Of a DNA stretch of 64,000 nt, positions 60,001-64,000 are shown piece by piece. The number at the start of each line of letters is the position of its first letter. Within the stretch, counting starts at the first letter, position 1. The position numbers were made by a program, and so were the translations under genes. Origin of the DNA: Acanthaster planci. Lineage: Eukaryota; Echinodermata; Asteroidea; Valvatida; Acanthasteridae. The notes under the pieces are model-generated. The model was given only the letters and a program-made list of their open reading frames with translations, was not told the origin of the DNA and ran no database searches. The stretch covers positions 947,657-1,011,656 of the forward strand of contig NW_019091457.1 of the NCBI RefSeq assembly GCF_001949145.1. Reading direction: 5' to 3'.

Positions 60001-62015
60001 CAAAAGTCCCATCTGCCCATGCTGAATGGGATTTACATTTCGACAGTTAGAATCATCCTTGTTCCCACGGCCTTTGAATAGTCGACCGTTATTTGTTTGA
60101 ACGTCAGCGTGCAGCAGACCAAAACATGGGGAGAAGGTTGAAACCTGATTTCTGATGCTTGACAAGCACAGTCATGGCTGCGACGTCGACATATGTGCCG
60201 ACGTTCGCGTCTATTTCGAATGACAAGGACGTGTATGACACCGTCAGTTATTTAAAACAAATAATATCGAGTGGCTTTAAGATATTACCTTACAATAATA
60301 TTTCCTCTTCTCCAATCTGACCCACTTAGCCTCTGTATACCCATAATTTTAGTAACGTCTTAAGAAACCTTTAACGCATTTCAGGTTTACGGGCGCATGT
60401 ATCCTGTCGTCGACGGCACATTTCTCAAAATGACACCAGCTGAAGCCTACGCCTCCGGAAACTACAACCGCGTCAAGATGCTGCTGGGATCGAACACTGA
60501 CGAGGGAACACTGAACTTTCTTTTCACTCCTGGATTTGAAGATTACAGAAATAGCAAAACCCCGCCCCCTGTCAACAGGACAGTGTTTGAATTGCTCCTT
60601 GCGACGCAGTTCTACACTTTTGGTAAGCATGGATAAAACTATGCAGTATGACCCAGTTTTAATTCCTGTATTACAGAGGAATTGCGTTTACATTTAAAAA
60701 AGAAACATGGTCCAGTGTGGGGTGTTATACAAGTACACGTACTTACATTGATAGGCTTTCGGTTTGCCCGCACAGATGTCTATGACGAAACCGTGCTGGA
60801 TGCCGTCAGAATGAAGTATATTGACTGGTCGCAAGCCGAGTACGTAGACGCCGATTACTTCCGCACAATGGTGAATCTGGTGGGAGACTGGCTATTCTCT
60901 TGCACTGTTGATAAACTCGCCCACGAACACGCAAAGGAGAATGAAGTGTTCCTGTATCAGTTGGCCCACAGGCCTACCGTATCGTACTACAGCTTCCAGG
61001 GAGTCAATCCTGGCTGGCTCGGGGCGGCCCACGCCGAGGATCTGCCGTTTGTCTTCGGCGCGGCGTTCGTGCCCGAAAGCCCTTCGAGTAATCTCACCGA
61101 CGAGGAGAAAACGTTCACTGTGAAAGTCATGAAACTGTGGACCAACTTCGCCAAGAGTGGGTGAGTACTGCCAGAAGAGAGCCTACATTGGACATTCTCC
61201 TACATGAACTGAGGGTATTTTAAAACTTGTATTGTCCTCCAGCCAAAGAAAAGCACAAAGTTTCCTAAAACATTTGGTTTATGGCTGAACGCCGAGCATC
61301 CTGCGCTCATTCGAACTCTTGAAGGATTTTCCGATTTCCCGATCGCTGCTTAGCAAGTAAACGTTCATGATATTAATGGTGCCGACGCATCTGTAAATCG
61401 TACAACTCTTTTCCACGTGACAGCAACCCTGGCTTGGAGTCGCCTGGGTCCCAGCCTATCTCAGACGAATACGCCTGGCCCCTGTACAGCAGTCCCGACT
61501 TAAAGTACAAGGTGTTGGATCTGAACCTGACCACGAGCCGAGCTCTCAAGAGTGACGAATGCTACTTCTGGAACACCTACGTGGTGCAGCTGAGGTCTGC
61601 GCTAGGTGAGGATACCGTATGACTGCTTCCACACAATGAAGTATATTAAACAAAGCAAAGGAATGCCCGCCTTGGCTGCTGTTGTCTGACCAACCGTTGT
61701 GTCCTGATCTTTTGCAATACTTAATCCACTCAGTGTTTTCACTGTCTCGAGTCTGCGCGCTTTCTCAGCGTCCCAACTGTGGCTTCAAAATCTCCGTCCT
61801 GTGGCAGTGTGCAACTCTGCATCCCTGGCTGCTTGTGGGCTAGATTATACTTCATCTAACATGCATATGTCCTTAATCTTTGCTTTGTCCCACTTGCAGG
61901 AGAGTTGGACGACGTGGAGCGCCAATGGCGACAAGCGTTCAAGACTTGGAAATACACCGACATGGCGGACTGGAGAGACGAGTTTAATAAATACAAAGCA
62001 GTTGTTTACAATTAA
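57038..62015 (+). CDS. Carboxylesterase/cholinesterase-like hydrolase, 9 exons, 613 aa
   Basis: This is a secreted or luminal type-B carboxylesterase (alpha/beta hydrolase) that would cleave carboxylic esters. Exons: 57038-57424, 57690-57849, 58334-58411, 58622-58740, 59243-59419, 60385-60622, 60776-61160, 61424-61605 and 61900-62015; phases 0,1,1,0,0,1,2,1 all match. The start is the first true ATG, and a signal peptide follows ([19 protein letters not shown]). [11 protein letters not shown] is the family Cys-containing signature. HGGGF (140-144) is the oxyanion hole. The triad is Ser223 in GESAG, Glu347 in SNTDEG and His472 in [19 protein letters not shown] and a Trp-rich tail ([18 protein letters not shown]) end the protein. 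No tetramerisation peptide or GPI signal is visible, so acetylcholinesterase itself is unlikely. The joint between exons 5 and 6 is short compared with relatives, so a small exon may be missing there. A broken copy of the last exons lies at 63438-63649. Confidence 0.9.
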
Positions 62016-62029
62016 TCTCCATCAGCCTA

Positions 62030-62200
62030 TCAATAAGCCTTTTGCGAGTTAAACTTGAATAAAATCTGATACACTGAGTTATTTAAATTCACGTGTTTTT
62101 GAAAATAGCAATAAGCAAACAAACAAACAAACAAACCAACAAACTAAACACAATGTTGCTATACATCGTGATTCGAGGCAGGGTTTTGCTTAGTTGCACG
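62030..62200 (+). repeat. Copy 2 of the 47570 fold-back family, in the esterase 3' UTR
   Basis: TTTGCGAGTTAAACTTGAAT, AAAATCTGATACACTGAGTT and GCTATACATCGTGATTCGAG match the left arm of the element at 47570. The copy begins 15-20 bp after the esterase stop. A short (AAAC)-type run interrupts it at 62112-62150. The matching right arm is not present. Confidence 0.7.
62058..62063 (+). terminator. Likely polyadenylation signal of the esterase
   Basis: AATAAA lies 43 bases after the stop codon and is part of the transposon-like repeat copy. It is the first good signal downstream of the gene. Confidence 0.5.
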
Positions 62201-62900
62201 AAGAGGCACTTTCAATGATTAAGAAGGGCACAAAGGAACCAGTCCATCTAGAGAAGTCACCTCTGCTTCTAAAAATCTTAATAATGCCTGGACCCAAATC
62301 ATGTTACTTAAACGCCATCTTAGTGCTTTTAAATGTATTATATATAAGGCAAGAGAGTGGAAATAAAGGAAAACTGGGGGATTTTCGGTGTTGATTTCTT
62401 CAGATCAAAAATATATTAATAGAATATTGTGACGAAACAGGGGTAGGCATGGATGCCAGTCTAAGTAATTAATTATTAACGCATGCGTTGACCAATCAGC
62501 GGTGGGTAGAGCACTGGGTCTGGGCTTGCAGCTTGCTTAGGGCGTGCACTGTTATTAGTTTCGCTGCTGGGTCGCAGAGTGGGAAGATCGCTGAGAACCG
62601 TTCTGTGCTGTGTACTGTGCGAGATAGAGTGGACGCTGCGCCGGAGAGCGCTGCGATGCGTCGTATCGACCGATAGGTGGAGTAGTGCATGTAGTAGTGA
62701 ACTGTTTTTTGGTGTCTTGGTTAGAGTGGGAACAGTCTAGAGCGTTGGTTGTTAACCCTTGGCTGAGAGCTAGTGGTACGGTGATTCGTTGTGGATTGCT
62801 TGCCGTCTGTGAACACCGTAGGTGGGGTGACGGCTGGGTTGCGATCCGGGTATCACTGAACTGGCTTGCCTTGAGGGTCACTGGGAGCGCTCTGGTTCGT

Positions 62901-63154
62901 GTAAGGGTTATTATCCCTTTGATTAATCGACCCTGGCTAGTGAGGGTTGTTATCCCTTTGATTAATCGACCCTGGCTAGTGAGGGTTATTATCCCTTGGA
63001 TTAATCGACCCTGGCTAGTGAGGGTTATTATCCCTTGGATTAATCGACCCTGGCTAGTGAGGGTTATTATCCCATGGATTAATCGACCCTGGGTAGTGAG
63101 GGTTATTATCCCTTGGATTAATCGACCCTGGGTAGTGAGGGTTATTATCCCTTG
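62901..63154. repeat. 39-bp minisatellite, 6 full copies and one partial
   Basis: The unit contains GTGAGGGTTATTATCCCTTG, then GATTAATCGACCCTGGCTA; unit starts are at 62901, 62940, 62979, 63018, 63057, 63096 and a partial at 63135. Copies differ by a few bases. Because 39 is divisible by three, long frames stay open on both strands through the array (13-residue repeats), but these frames have no other coding sign. Confidence 0.9.
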
Positions 63155-63437
63155 TTTGATTAACACTCCACGTAGCTTATCGCTGCTTGCTAGTAGTGTG
63201 TATCGTTGGCAATAGTCTGGCTTATGTTAGAGTTGCCATGTGATTAGGTTTACCACGTGAGGCTTATTGAATTGCCTTGTGAGGTCATGTGTATTGTATA
63301 AATAACCTTTGTGTTTGCCTCGTTGATTTATATTTGTAATAGACCTATTGCACTGATGAATTGTCTTGAAAATCTTGTGTCACTGTGAGGTTTATAAGGT
63401 TTCCCTGTATTTCCTTGCTCTTCATGTCTTTCCTAAG

Positions 63438-63649
63438 TAGTGGTAAGAGTCACAAATGCTACTTCTGGAACACCCTCGCGGTCCAGCTGAGGTCTGCGCT
63501 AGGTGAGAATATACTATCCGTTCTTACGATACACTCAACAAAATTAAAGGGCGCATGCAATGCACTGTCTGAACCACAGACATAGCGTCGAATTGTTGTG
63601 ATGGCAAATTGTGAATTTTTTTGCAGGTGCCTATTGGAATGACGATTAA
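63438..63649 (+). pseudogene. Duplicated esterase terminal exons (relic or alternative end)
   Basis: Bases to 63502 repeat the end of esterase exon 8, including its donor: CACAAATGCTACTTCTGGAA, CAGCTGAGGTCTGCGCTAGG, still open ([17 protein letters not shown]). A second piece, 63627-63649, follows a good acceptor (ttttttgcag) in the right phase and adds AYWNDD and a stop. No other esterase exons are repeated. It is either the remnant of a tandem gene copy or an alternative 3' end of the esterase. Confidence 0.6.
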
Positions 63650-63874
63650 ACACGACTAGACGAAAGTGTTCGGCAGACCCCACAAAGGAATTCAAGGCAG
63701 ATGAAGAACCGACGGTTAACTCATGTCGAAACACAGTATATAGGATACATCTTGATCACCAAAGATAAAATCCCCGATTTTGCATTTAAGTTAAAATTAA
63801 GATTTCAGTGTTGGAAAAAGATGGCACCTGTTTGACAGCAATAAACACACTCGATTCAGCAAACATAAAACAGT

Positions 63875-64000
63875 TTTAGGCCGTGTCCAAACGGGCTTCC
63901 AGAGCTACGACTAGGTCTATTGTCTACGCGTCTCCACGCATTTCCAATGGAGCAAGGACCTAGACCTAGCTCTAAACAGATATTCGGATGCAGCCTTAAA
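63875..64000. repeat. MITE family with AGGCYGYRTCC ends, copy 2
   Basis: This copy begins at TTTTAGGCCGTGTCCAAACG and ends at the window edge in GGATGCAGCCTTAAA, so both terminal inverted repeats are visible. It matches the element at 38169-38302 over nearly its full length. Confidence 0.75.

Noticed and set aside
62901-63154. Regular repeats resembling a CRISPR array
   Set aside because: There are no unique spacers; whole 39-bp units are repeated head to tail in a eukaryotic context.
62555-63215. Overlapping frames of 203 and 176 codons on opposite strands
   Set aside because: They stay open because the minisatellite period (39) is divisible by three; flanking parts have no domain or splice support.

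Overview
The window looks like nuclear DNA of an invertebrate animal, most likely a deuterostome (echinoderm, hemichordate or amphioxus). The reasons are intron-rich genes with GT-AG junctions, a Toll-like receptor of the multiple-cysteine-cluster type, a chordate-like haspin N-terminus, many short fold-back elements and very abundant TACATGTA palindromes. The sequence does not let me choose among these phyla. There is no sign of bacterial gene organisation, rRNA or CRISPR.

Six genes can be assembled, plus one small gene of unknown identity. From left to right they are: (1) a single-exon rhodopsin-class GPCR with a very long third cytoplasmic loop (4451-6067, minus); (2) a four-exon short-chain dehydrogenase/reductase (11622-14037, minus); (3) the histone H3 Thr3 kinase haspin in ten coding exons over 15 kb (17584-32713, plus); (4) a 1017-residue Toll-like receptor in one exon (19543-22596, minus); (5) a two-exon, 123-residue protein that I do not recognise (22772-24782, minus); (6) a twelve-exon secretin-like (class B) GPCR with an unusually small extracellular domain (44050-52676, plus); (7) a nine-exon carboxylesterase/cholinesterase-like hydrolase (57038-62015, plus). 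Every exon junction in the models was checked for GT-AG ends and matching phase. All spliced models are open from an ATG to a stop.

The most striking arrangement is that genes 4 and 5 lie, on the opposite strand, inside the 7.7 kb first intron of haspin. This intron was recognised because a 188-base exon at 17584 encodes a haspin N-terminus (RTYG motif). It joins in phase to an 85-base exon at 25486 and then to the long exon at 26185.

The rest is gene-poor DNA rich in fold-back (MITE-like) elements. At least ten families are visible, four of them with more than one copy here. There is also a tRNA-derived SINE and a 39-bp minisatellite. Broken exon copies follow haspin exon 8 and the last exons of the esterase.
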